Assembly (NCBI GenBank): GCA_034436045.1
Contig: DAOTVZ010000061.1
Coordinates: 1-21,206 of the forward strand
Source: H111-94 sp034436045
Lineage (GTDB): Bacteria > Chloroflexota > Ktedonobacteria > Ktedonobacterales > Ktedonobacteraceae
Direction: 5' to 3'
DNA: 21,206 bases
Part shown: piece after piece, positions 7,083-14,322 of the stretch
How positions within the stretch are numbered: position 1 is the first letter of the stretch
Layout: every line of letters begins with the position of its first letter
Position numbers and translations under genes: made by a program
The notes under the pieces: generated by a model
What the model was told of the DNA's origin: nothing
What the model saw: only the letters and a program-made list of their open reading frames with translations
Databases searched by the model: none

Positions 7083-8411
7083 GTGAAAGTCCTGCTCATA
7101 CTGGCTGCAATGCCGGAGGTTAAAGCAAATATCACCGTCCGTTACCCTGTGATGGCTCCCCCCCTCACATTGGCCTTGCTTGGAGCAATCTGCCGACGAG
7201 CAGGACACGCTGTAGAGCTTATCGATACGAGATTTTATATGGAACGCAGAGAAGGTGCCTGGTCTCTGAACGAAACCCTTCTACAGAAAGCAATTGCAAA
7301 CTCGAACGCTGACGTCGCCGGTATCAGCTTTCTCTCATCTTCCGCGCTAGAGGGATTTCGCGTAGCCGCCCTATGTAAACAGCTTGGAAAAACTGTGGTC
7401 GGGGGAGGCTTACATGCATCTGTAGCAATAGACGAATTTTTAGCTAGTAACGCTTTTCATTATATTATTCAGGGCGAAGCAGAAGAAATATTTCCTGATT
7501 TGCTGCACTCCCTTGAGAGGGGACATCACCCCAAATTTCCAGTAACCCCACTTGTCCTTCAAGCCAAGTTGGTGCGCAACTTACACGCTGTCCCATCTGT
7601 CACAGATTTTTCTCCTTATCAACCCATATTTGAACAATACCCCTCATACCGCACCATCTACGTAGAAACATCACGCGGTTGTTTCAAAAAGTGCCGCTTT
7701 TGCGAAGTCGCTCAGACCGGCACTGCCTGGAAGCCTTTCAGAAAAATGCCTTTAGAGACTGTCTTTTCCTCTATAGAGGCGGCTGTGACCCACCATCAAG
7801 TAAATTATGTTCTCGTAGCCGATTCAGTTGCTACTTTCTTTAAAACTCACTTTCTGCTCTTCATCCAAAAGATGTCCGAAAACTTTCCCAATGTAACAAT
7901 TCAATTTAACTCAACTGTGGATTGCTGGGATGAAGAGATCGCCAAAGCATGCGCAAGCGCGCGTTGCAGCGTCTGGTTCGGCTTCGAGAGCGGCTCACAA
8001 AGAGTATTAGACGACATCATTAGCAAGGGAACAACGGTAGCTCAAGCATACAGAGCAGCAGAATTGTGTGGACATTATCATATCCCATGTGCCTTCAATA
8101 TACTGCTTGGCCTCCCTGGTGAAACGGAGGAGGACTATCAACAAACCCTCGATGTGTTCAAAAATTTTCCCTGGATATATCCTAATCCCAACATCTTCAA
8201 TCCACTCCCTGGCACAAGCTTATACGACCGTGTCCTTGAACAAGGCTTGCTTCACCCGACACAAGACTACAGCATTTGGGACGCTGAGCGCATCATCCGT
8301 AGCGGGCGGGGTCCGCTAGAGCAGGTAGATTACGATCTGGTTCTCAAATACTACCATATCTATAACCAGATGCAAAACGAACCGACTCGCAGCTTGATAC
8401 ATGCCAACTAG
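7083..8411 (+). CDS. B12-binding-type radical SAM protein
   Basis: The 442-residue product has an N-terminal Rossmann-like half (about 1-145) resembling cobalamin-binding domains (PPLTLALLGAICRRAGHAVELID, GGGLHASV, QGEAEEIFPDL). A radical SAM domain follows with CFKKCRFC, that is Cys200, Cys204 and Cys207 for the [4Fe-4S] cluster, then FGFESGSQRVLDDI and LLGLPGETEEDY, typical SAM-binding and barrel motifs. I see no clear DxHxxG cobalamin ligand, so B12 use is unproven. The substrate is unknown. I chose the GTG at 7083 because AAGGAG lies 6 nt before it. A TTG at 7065 in the same frame would place that Shine-Dalgarno inside the gene. Codon use is visibly more AT-rich than in its neighbours. 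Confidence 0.88.
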   Translation: MKVLLILAAMPEVKANITVRYPVMAPPLTLALLGAICRRAGHAVELIDTRFYMERREGAWSLNETLLQKAIANSNADVAGISFLSSSALEGFRVAALCKQLGKTVVGGGLHASVAIDEFLASNAFHYIIQGEAEEIFPDLLHSLERGHHPKFPVTPLVLQAKLVRNLHAVPSVTDFSPYQPIFEQYPSYRTIYVETSRGCFKKCRFCEVAQTGTAWKPFRKMPLETVFSSIEAAVTHHQVNYVLVADSVATFFKTHFLLFIQKMSENFPNVTIQFNSTVDCWDEEIAKACASARCSVWFGFESGSQRVLDDIISKGTTVAQAYRAAELCGHYHIPCAFNILLGLPGETEEDYQQTLDVFKNFPWIYPNPNIFNPLPGTSLYDRVLEQGLLHPTQDYSIWDAERIIRSGRGPLEQVDYDLVLKYYHIYNQMQNEPTRSLIHAN

Positions 8412-8452
8412 CAAAACATACTTCTCTTTGTGAAGACGACAGGGCAACAGCT

Positions 8453-9532
8453 TTAGCGCGCGGAGCGCTGACGCACAATGGCGATGAGGTCGCTGAGGAC
8501 GCCATAGGCCGTCTGGCGCACCAGCGATTCGTGTTCAATGAGAGTAATAGTACCCATCGCCTCGGTTTCCAGCACAATAATACTGGGTATACCGGCCACT
8601 TCTTTGCTCACATAGAGGACATCATTAGACTCAATCCGTTCCGGTCCCACCTGCGCCCTCACCACCCCCTGCTTACGCGAAGCACGACTGACCAGGCGAA
8701 TCGACGCGCCCGCCAGCGCCGCTGCAAAAATGTCTGCCGGGGGTAGATTGCGTATGCCCTCGCGCTGCACCATTGCTGGCGTAATACGTCCTTCTAGCAG
8801 ATTATTCACCAGAATCGTTGTTTTCAGTGCTGCATCCCAGCCATCCAGATCGTACCAGGGGTCGGTCTCCGCGATACCAAGTTGCTGCGCCTTCCGTATA
8901 GCATCATCCAGCGAGTACCCCTGCTCCATCATACTCAACACGAGCGTGCTGGTCGTGTTCAACAAAGCACGAAACGAGATAATCTGCACCGCCTGTAAGG
9001 TAAATTGCGCCAGGTTGATCAATGGCAAACCATCCATGACGGTAGACTCGAAACGGAACTGTACACCGTGCCGACGCGCCAGCGCCTCCAGTTCCGCCTG
9101 TCCATACGCCACCGGCCCCTTATTGGCGGTGATCACATGCAAACCACTTTGTAGCGCCAGGCGAATAAGAGATAACGCAGGCTGTCCGTCTTGAGGATTC
9201 AGGCTGGTAAGCTCAATTAACACCGTTGCCTGCGCCGCTCTCCCTTTCTGAATAAAAGTTGCAGCATCCTGCACCTGCTGAGACTGCGAACGAAAGAGCA
9301 GCAAGGGATCAGCAGCTTCAGCCAGCGTCGTTGCCGCAATACCGGTAGCATGCACAAAAAAACCCTGATGCTGCGTGCCAATACCACTAATCAGTGGCCT
9401 TATCCCTAATTCTCGCCCTAGCCACTCGCTACGGGCCGCCAGCAGCGGCAGGAAAGCCTGCGCTACATTACCATATCCCAGCAGCAAAATCCGCAACGGT
9501 GGTAAAAGCGCGGCCAGGGAAACTTCGCCCAT
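8453..9532 (-). CDS. hom: Homoserine dehydrogenase
   Basis: Reduces aspartate semialdehyde to homoserine with NAD(P)H in the threonine/methionine branch. The 359-residue product has the nucleotide loop GYGNVA (19-24), IELTS (about 106-110), ANKGPVA with Lys138, and ETDPWYDLDGWDAALK (222-237), which holds the substrate-binding acidic residues and the catalytic Lys of the family. No ACT regulatory domain follows, so feedback by threonine through ACT is unlikely. I chose the ATG at 9532 because GGAGGG lies 5-6 nt upstream. The frame opens further at 9577 without such a site. The first 65 bp overlap the end of the upstream kinase gene in another frame, suggesting translational coupling. It converges with the radical SAM gene across a 41-bp gap in which I see no strong terminator. 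Confidence 0.9.
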   Translation of the reverse strand: MGEVSLAALLPPLRILLLGYGNVAQAFLPLLAARSEWLGRELGIRPLISGIGTQHQGFFVHATGIAATTLAEAADPLLLFRSQSQQVQDAATFIQKGRAAQATVLIELTSLNPQDGQPALSLIRLALQSGLHVITANKGPVAYGQAELEALARRHGVQFRFESTVMDGLPLINLAQFTLQAVQIISFRALLNTTSTLVLSMMEQGYSLDDAIRKAQQLGIAETDPWYDLDGWDAALKTTILVNNLLEGRITPAMVQREGIRNLPPADIFAAALAGASIRLVSRASRKQGVVRAQVGPERIESNDVLYVSKEVAGIPSIIVLETEAMGTITLIEHESLVRQTAYGVLSDLIAIVRQRSAR

Positions 9533-11225
9533 GAAATCCCTCCAGTAGTTGATAGAGTAGAACACGGGGAATGCCAACGAAACCGCTGCCGCCAGAATGT
9601 ACCCGCGTGAGCAGGAAAATCATCACAACGAGCAGGATGGCCACGATCACCGCCATGATGAGCAACCACTTCAGTTCTATCTTCGAGCCTGAAACATCAG
9701 ATGTATCAGCAACCATCGGTGGCCCTTGACGCTGCTGCACCATACTACTCATCGCCCTTCCCTGCCCCTGTGCTGAGAACGCTGACGCCGACGATATCCC
9801 TCCCTGCCCCGGCATTATCGACGATGGAGAATTGGCCCCCTGCTGACTAACCGGCGGTATGTTCGTTTGAGCTGCTCCCGTTCTCAACGATGACGGCCCT
9901 CCAGAAGGCTTTGGCCCAATAATCAGCGTTTGCTCAGCAGCAATATCCCCTCTGGCCTGCCCATTTGTCACCTTGCTCTCGCCCGCCACAGAAACATCGG
10001 TTCCCCGGCTATACTGGCGATTCTGCGGAGAAGAGGGCGTGAGTGCCGTACCACAATGCGGACAAAAAGTCGCGTGCGCAATAATTGGCGCGTTACATCG
10101 TGGGCAAAACATCGCAAACGCGCCCGGCTTAGCCGCGACATCACCCCCGCTACTGCTCTCAGCCGCCTGCTCTTTAGCCGTCTGTAGCGACTCATAGAGC
10201 ATCGGCAGGTCTGGCTGCGTACTGTGTGTGTCTGGCACACGCCCCGCACTCGCCACAACAGGCAGTGCTGCACGTACAGCGCGCAAGTCGGCAGCAAACT
10301 CTGCCACCGACTGATAGCGATTCTTCGGCTTCATCGCCATCGCCTTCTGGATAATCACATTGAGCCGCTCCAACAACTCCGGCGACAGCGTCCCCAACTG
10401 CGCCAGGTGGCGCGAGTGACGCGGAACCGGTTTGCCAGGCTTGGTAACACCCAGACGAAAGGCTCGCACAGGATTTGCGCTATCCTCCGGTGGATTGTTC
10501 GCCAGCAACTGCTGTAACGAAGGCAGGTCAGGCTGACCCACCTGCACCGACTGGCGCGTAGAAACACTGGGCGGTTCGTGCGCTGTCAAGGCAAAATAAA
10601 GCGTTCCTCCCAACGCATAAACGTCGGAGCGGGCATCCGTGCCACTCCCGCCGGGATACTGTTCCAGTGGCGCATAGCCTGGGGTGCCTTGATGGCGAAT
10701 AAAAAATAGTGTGCGTGCCCCGTCAGCCGCCTCCTTCGCATTGCCCAGATCGACCAGCACCGCCGTCCCATCGGAAGTAATACGAATATTATCCGGCTTA
10801 ATATCACGATGAATCACCGGCGGATGCTGACTATGCAGAAAACTTACCGCGTCACAAATAGCCAGCAACCAGTCCATAATCCGCGCAATCGGTATCGCCT
10901 CATTATGCTGACGGGCCAGGCGAATGAGATCAGTTAAGTCGTTTCCTTCAATATAGTTCAGTACGACATAATAGCGACCGCGTTCATTAAAAGCGTCATA
11001 AAAGGCCGGAAGGTTAGGATGATGTAACTGACTCAGCACATTCGACTCGTGTCTGAGCTGTTCCTGACCACTCGTACCCGTTACTAAATATTCTTTCACG
11101 GCATACTGCTGGCTGCTCGCCAGGTCTATCGCTAGATAGACATGTCCAAAACCTCCACTGCCCAGCACTCGCTCAATCCGATAGCGTCCATTTAGTATCG
11201 TACCCGGCGGGGTTGTTTCAATCAC
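9468..11225 (-). CDS. Membrane-anchored Hanks-type Ser/Thr kinase with zinc ribbon
   Basis: The 585-residue product has kinase domain residues GSGGFG (22-27), Lys44, HRDIKPDN (139-146), the magnesium motif as DLG (159-161) instead of DFG, and GTPGYAPLEQ (180-189). All charged catalytic residues are kept, so it should be active. A CxxC...CxxC zinc ribbon follows (Cys 374, 377, 388, 391), then a long Ser/Gly/Gln-rich linker, one transmembrane helix (about 519-540) and a short outer tail of about 45 residues. The start is GTG at 11225 with AAGGAG 8-9 nt upstream. The last 65 bp overlap hom. Whether the outer tail senses anything is unknown; it is short and its end may be shaped by the overlap. 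It follows the Lrp-like gene by 275 bp. Confidence 0.92.
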   Translation of the reverse strand: MIETTPPGTILNGRYRIERVLGSGGFGHVYLAIDLASSQQYAVKEYLVTGTSGQEQLRHESNVLSQLHHPNLPAFYDAFNERGRYYVVLNYIEGNDLTDLIRLARQHNEAIPIARIMDWLLAICDAVSFLHSQHPPVIHRDIKPDNIRITSDGTAVLVDLGNAKEAADGARTLFFIRHQGTPGYAPLEQYPGGSGTDARSDVYALGGTLYFALTAHEPPSVSTRQSVQVGQPDLPSLQQLLANNPPEDSANPVRAFRLGVTKPGKPVPRHSRHLAQLGTLSPELLERLNVIIQKAMAMKPKNRYQSVAEFAADLRAVRAALPVVASAGRVPDTHSTQPDLPMLYESLQTAKEQAAESSSGGDVAAKPGAFAMFCPRCNAPIIAHATFCPHCGTALTPSSPQNRQYSRGTDVSVAGESKVTNGQARGDIAAEQTLIIGPKPSGGPSSLRTGAAQTNIPPVSQQGANSPSSIMPGQGGISSASAFSAQGQGRAMSSMVQQRQGPPMVADTSDVSGSKIELKWLLIMAVIVAILLVVMIFLLTRVHSGGSGFVGIPRVLLYQLLEGFHGRSFPGRAFTTVADFAAGIW

Positions 11226-11370
11226 AGGACGTTCTCCTTAAATTGCTGAACAGAGTTTCTCAGTTATGAGTTTACCAGGGTAGTGGTAATGCCTGTATGC
11301 TCAAATCTTTCTATCTATTACTTCAACGAATTTTTCAACACTACATCACAGAGCAAAAGGGTATATCACA

Positions 11371-11388
11371 GGCAGACTCCTGTCTGCC
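11371..11388. repeat. Hairpin between Lrp-like and kinase genes
   Basis: GGCAGAC-TCCT-GTCTGCC is a perfect 7-bp dyad in the 275-bp gap between two minus-strand genes. No clean T-run follows on the minus strand, so it is not a convincing terminator. It could be an operator or a processing hairpin. The rest of the gap shows no gene; a short plus-strand frame at 11297-11521 has no Shine-Dalgarno site. Confidence 0.35.
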
Positions 11389-11500
11389 CAACCTGCAACC
11401 GCATTATACACTAGAACATCTGACTATGTACACGCTATTACCCAATCATCCTGACAAAAGCCTAACCCTGGCCCTTTTCCATCTATCGGAATACAAAGCG

Positions 11501-12031
11501 CTACTCATTGCCTGCTCGTGAGAGCGGGGGAGAGGGCGAAAGGCGCGCTTGCGAGAGAAACGCGCGGTCGTCTTGTTTACACACTCTTAAATACATGAAC
11601 GTCTCTGCCTCCCTTACACCCTCCACCTTGTACAATTTCTCGGTCAAAAACTTGAGGAAGTGATCATTATCGCGGCAGACCACCTCCGCGAGCATATCAA
11701 AGCTGCCGGTACAAAGAATCAGATAGATAACCTCATCAAAGGCGGCTATCTCCTGTGCCGCTTCAAGCAGCCGCGCTCCGCTTACACGAATACCAATCAT
11801 ACTGGCAAGAGTAAAACCCAGCTTAATAGGGTTGGTAATCGCCACGATCTGGATCACTTGCGTATTCACCAGATGCGCCACCCGCTGTCGCACACTTGCT
11901 TCCGAGATGCCCAGGTCAGCCGCAATTTTGGTAAATGGCCGCCTCCCATCCAACTGCAACGCTGAAATGATTCGCTGATCTATCTCGTCTATCTGATTCT
12001 TATTTGTATGCTGATTTGTATGCTGATCCAT
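11501..12031 (-). CDS. Lrp/AsnC-family transcriptional regulator
   Basis: Amino-acid-responsive DNA-binding regulator, 176 residues. An N-terminal AsnC-type helix-turn-helix spans about 15-62 (IDQRIISALQLDGR, TKIAADLGISEASVRQRV) and a RAM ligand-binding/oligomerisation domain about 75-150. The ATG at 12031 has AGGA 6-7 nt upstream. The N-terminus carries a duplicated QHTN tetrapeptide from a 12-bp tandem repeat. The C-terminal 17 residues (Ser/Pro/Arg-rich) extend past the usual domain end and read through GC-rich DNA with CCCTCTCC-like character. It is divergent from the HDAC-family gene and upstream of the kinase-hom pair. Family members usually regulate themselves and a neighbour, so these are its candidate targets. 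Confidence 0.9.
   Translation of the reverse strand: MDQHTNQHTNKNQIDEIDQRIISALQLDGRRPFTKIAADLGISEASVRQRVAHLVNTQVIQIVAITNPIKLGFTLASMIGIRVSGARLLEAAQEIAAFDEVIYLILCTGSFDMLAEVVCRDNDHFLKFLTEKLYKVEGVREAETFMYLRVCKQDDRAFLSQARLSPSPPLSRAGNE
12002..12025. repeat. Two tandem 12-bp units in the regulator's N-terminal codons
   Basis: ATTTGTATGCTG occurs twice in direct succession (12002-12013, 12014-12025), encoding QHTN-QHTN on the minus strand. The unit is a multiple of three, so copy-number change would not shift the frame. Confidence 0.8.
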
Positions 12032-12074
12032 AGCATTCCTAATCGTACCACTTGCTCTTATGTACTGTCATCAA

Positions 12075-12103
12075 TGGAAAGCCTGCGACCTATAACGTAT
12101 GAT
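12075..12103 (+). promoter_or_regulatory. Candidate promoter for the HDAC-family gene
   Basis: TGGAAA (12075-12080) and TATGAT (12098-12103) are 17 bp apart, within the 108-bp divergent gap between the Lrp-like gene and the HDAC-family gene. The start would lie near 12110, with about 30 nt of leader. The call is moderate because the -35 is only 4 of 6. Confidence 0.4.
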
Positions 12104-12139
12104 AGAAGCATATCTTCCACAGAAAGGATCCAAGTTGAC

Positions 12140-13279
12140 ATGCCTGCACACCACACCGGCCTGGTTTTCGATACTCGCTTTTTAAGACATGATACCGGCG
12201 TTGAGGACACGGTGAAAACCCGCCATGGCTCTTTCCATGTCTCACCAGAGCCTCATCCTTCCTCCTCCTTTATCATACAACGAATACAAGAATTTCTCAC
12301 TGCTTTACACCTGACTGAGCGAATGGTACTAATTCCTACACGCGCTGCCAGCGAAGACGAGCTAGCTGTGTATCACACGCGCGACTACATCGCCGGTATT
12401 CGCGCCTGCGCCGCCGGTGGGCCTCGACAGGGAGCCTGGGGCGATGTCGATGACGAAACCGTCATCAGCGCAGGCTCTTTTGAAGCTGCGCTCTATGCTG
12501 CCGGTGGGGCCATGAACGCTGTGAGCGCCGTCCTGGAAGGGCGTGTCCGCAATGCTTATGCGCTGCTCCGCCCACCGTGCCATCATGCCATGAGCAACCG
12601 TGCCATGGGTTTCTGTATTTTCAATAACACCGTCATTGCCGCCCACCACGCTCGTAATGCCTACGGCCTTGAACGTATTATGATCGTTGACTGGGATGTC
12701 CATCACGGCAACGGTACACAGGATGCCTTCTATAAAGACCCGCACGTCCTATTCCTCTCGCTTCACCAGCAGGACTGGTTTCCACACCTGGGCGGCGAAC
12801 TGGAACAAGTCGGTAGTGGCGCTGGTGTCGGCTATACTGTCAATATCCCTCTTCCTCCTGGTACCGGCGACCGGGGATATCGTGCCGCCTTCGAGCAACT
12901 CGTCCTCCCCATAGGTCGCCAGTTCCGTCCTCAACTGATTCTAATCACTGCCGGCCAGGACGCAAGCTGGCTTGATCCCCTGGCCATGATGATGATGACC
13001 ATGGATGGCTACCGCACCATCTCTTCATTAATGGTCGAACTGGCTAACGAGGTCTGCGACGGTCGCCTGGTCATGCTACACGCCGGTGGCTACAGCGCCG
13101 CCTATGTCCCCTACTGCACTGTCGCCGCCATCGAGCCGCTGCTCGGTATTGATACCGGCCTGATCGACCTGTACCAGACCTCCGACGAACGCAAACGCTG
13201 CCAAACCATCCTGACCCGCGAGACGCTGGACGCCCTGAGCGCGGCTCGTACCTGGCATCGGCAGTGGTGGCAGCTTTAA
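12140..13279 (+). CDS. Histone deacetylase / acetylpolyamine amidohydrolase family protein
   Basis: Zinc-dependent deacetylase fold, 379 residues. Motifs seen are RPPCHHAM with the tandem active-site histidines 148-149, VDWDVHHGNGTQD with zinc ligands Asp186 and His188, AGQDASWLDPL with the third zinc ligand Asp274, and HAGGYSAAY with the catalytic Tyr318. The AGQDAS variant (instead of AGFDAH) is, in my recollection, closer to bacterial acetylpolyamine amidohydrolases and class II enzymes than to AcuC. Likely substrates are acetylated polyamines or another small amide, or protein acetyl-lysine; the sequence cannot decide. ATG at 12140 follows AAAGGA by about 12 nt. An upstream in-frame ATG at 12008 would overlap the divergent regulator gene and is rejected. 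Confidence 0.92.
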   Translation: MPAHHTGLVFDTRFLRHDTGVEDTVKTRHGSFHVSPEPHPSSSFIIQRIQEFLTALHLTERMVLIPTRAASEDELAVYHTRDYIAGIRACAAGGPRQGAWGDVDDETVISAGSFEAALYAAGGAMNAVSAVLEGRVRNAYALLRPPCHHAMSNRAMGFCIFNNTVIAAHHARNAYGLERIMIVDWDVHHGNGTQDAFYKDPHVLFLSLHQQDWFPHLGGELEQVGSGAGVGYTVNIPLPPGTGDRGYRAAFEQLVLPIGRQFRPQLILITAGQDASWLDPLAMMMMTMDGYRTISSLMVELANEVCDGRLVMLHAGGYSAAYVPYCTVAAIEPLLGIDTGLIDLYQTSDERKRCQTILTRETLDALSAARTWHRQWWQL

Positions 13280-13317
13280 CGCCGCATCATAATGCAGCTT
13301 CGTCCGATCAACGGTCG

Positions 13318-13330
13318 GGCATTGAATGCC
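13318..13330. promoter_or_regulatory. Perfect 13-bp palindrome over a -35 box, operator-like
   Basis: GGCATT-G-AATGCC overlaps the TTGAAT -35 hexamer (13322-13327) of the promoter before the structured RNA and F420 genes. A repressor bound here would block RNA polymerase. It could also be chance, since 6-bp arms are short. Confidence 0.4.
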
Positions 13331-13348
13331 AGGAAGTAGTGGTATAAT
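13322..13348 (+). promoter_or_regulatory. Promoter upstream of the RNA candidate and cof genes
   Basis: A perfect TATAAT (13343-13348) preceded by TGG makes an extended -10. TTGAAT (13322-13327) lies 15 bp upstream; the spacer is short, but extended -10 promoters tolerate this. Transcription should start near 13355. Confidence 0.65.
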
Positions 13349-13354
13349 AGGCGC

Positions 13355-13501
13355 ATAAAAAAGTTACTCTCGTTCTTCCCTGAAGAGGGAACGGGAGTAC
13401 GTCACCAGGTAGATGGGCGGATTACCACCCGACGTAACCGGCCAATCAACCGCTACCTGTTTTAATAAAAAGCGCGGTGTTTCGCAGCACCCGCGCTTTT
13501 T
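13355..13501 (+). ncRNA. Structured RNA candidate (hairpin, pseudoknot, terminator) before cofE
   Basis: The segment has its own promoter and intrinsic terminator and no open reading frame of note. Helix 1: 13366-13374 pairs with 13390-13398 (9 bp including one G-U). After a 3-nt bulge, CCCT/AGGG continues it under a GAAG loop. Helix 2: ACGTC 13399-13403 pairs with GACGT 13431-13435. Helix 3: CAGGTAG 13406-13412, inside the loop of helix 2, pairs over 7 bp with CTACCTG 13453-13459 outside it, giving an H-type pseudoknot. GTTAC 13363-13367 could alternatively pair with GTAAC 13434-13438. The terminator follows 8 nt later. This architecture resembles an aptamer plus expression platform, but it matches no riboswitch consensus I can recall. 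A stand-alone small RNA is equally possible. Pairing was done by eye. Confidence 0.5.
13467..13501 (+). terminator. Intrinsic terminator 42 nt before cofE
   Basis: AAAAAGCGCGG (13467-13477) and CCGCGCTTTTT (13491-13501) form an 11-bp stem that can extend by TG/CA with a one-base bulge. It ends in five T residues. It follows a promoter only about 120 bp upstream and lies before the cofE start at 13544, so it either ends a small RNA or acts as an attenuator for the cof operon. Confidence 0.8.
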
Positions 13502-13543
13502 GAAGCCATAACAGCAACATATTCCGCAAACTAAGGCAAAAGA

Positions 13544-14317
13544 ATGAATAACGAACTACGGATTATCCCGATTACCGGCATCGGCGAAATCATACCGGGT
13601 GCTGACCTGGGCCGCCTCATCTATGACGCGCTCCACCAGCAACAGCTCTCGCTATACAATGGCGATATACTCGTCGTCACTCAGAAGATCGTCTCAAAAG
13701 CAGAGAATCGCCTGGTCAACCTGGATGAGATTGAGCCTTCACCGTTTGCCAGAACCGTAGCACAGCAGGGCAGGAAGGATGCCCAGCATGTTGAGGTGGT
13801 CTTACGCGAAAGCAAGCGTGTTGTACGCATGGATCATGGCGTTTTCATCAGCGAGACACAGCATGGCTTTATCTGCGCCAATGCGGGCGTTGACGAGTCG
13901 AACATCGGCGGGCAGCGACGTGTCGCCTTGCTACCTGTTGATCCCGACCGCTCCGCACAAACTATCCGTACCCGCTTACAGCAACTCGTCAGCTCCCAAT
14001 ATGACAAATATATTGATCTTGCTGTTATCATTACCGATACCTGGGGCCGTCCCTGGCGCAATGGACAGGTCAATATGGCAATCGGTATCGCAGGCATGGC
14101 CGCCATCGCCGATTATCGCGGTCAATACGATAGTTATGGCTATCTCATGCAGGCCAGCGCCGTTGCCGTCGCCGACGAACTGGCCGCCGCCGCCGAACTG
14201 GTCATGGGCAAGATTGACCGCGTGCCAGTAGCCCTGATTCGCGGCTATCAGTACCAACCTGCCCAGGGAGATATTCACACGCTTCTTCGAGATAGTGCGA
14301 CAGATATGTTTCGCTAG
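13544..14317 (+). CDS. cofE: Coenzyme F420-0:L-glutamate ligase
   Basis: Adds L-glutamates by gamma-linkage to F420-0 using GTP, the last step of F420 synthesis. The 257-residue product has ITGIGEI at the start, GDILVVTQKIVSKAE, CANAGVDESN, DTWGRPWRNGQVNMAIG and a C-terminal ADELAAAAELVMGK segment, all signature stretches of the CofE family including acidic metal-binding residues. Unlike actinobacterial FbiB, it ends here without a fused reductase domain, but that domain is encoded by the next gene, 5 bp downstream. AAGG lies 7 nt before the ATG. The nearest promoter precedes the RNA/terminator at 13355-13501, so expression may depend on read-through. Confidence 0.95.
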   Translation: MNNELRIIPITGIGEIIPGADLGRLIYDALHQQQLSLYNGDILVVTQKIVSKAENRLVNLDEIEPSPFARTVAQQGRKDAQHVEVVLRESKRVVRMDHGVFISETQHGFICANAGVDESNIGGQRRVALLPVDPDRSAQTIRTRLQQLVSSQYDKYIDLAVIITDTWGRPWRNGQVNMAIGIAGMAAIADYRGQYDSYGYLMQASAVAVADELAAAAELVMGKIDRVPVALIRGYQYQPAQGDIHTLLRDSATDMFR

Positions 14318-14322
14318 ATATT

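Noticed and set aside
8730..9194. 154-codon frame opposite hom
   Set aside because: Antisense shadow of a confidently assigned gene; Ser/Arg/Cys-rich with no domain.
11297..11521. 74-codon plus-strand frame between kinase and Lrp-like genes
   Set aside because: No Shine-Dalgarno site, composition like spacer DNA, and overlap with the end of the Lrp-like gene on the other strand.
13355..13501. Assignment of the RNA candidate to a known class (ZTP, TPP, cobalamin, SAM, preQ1, THF, 6S, SRP RNA)
   Set aside because: I compared remembered consensus cores and found no match; only a covariance-model search could settle it.
13779..14231. 150-codon frame inside cofE in another frame
   Set aside because: Shadow of cofE; Ser/Pro/Trp-rich and without a ribosome site.
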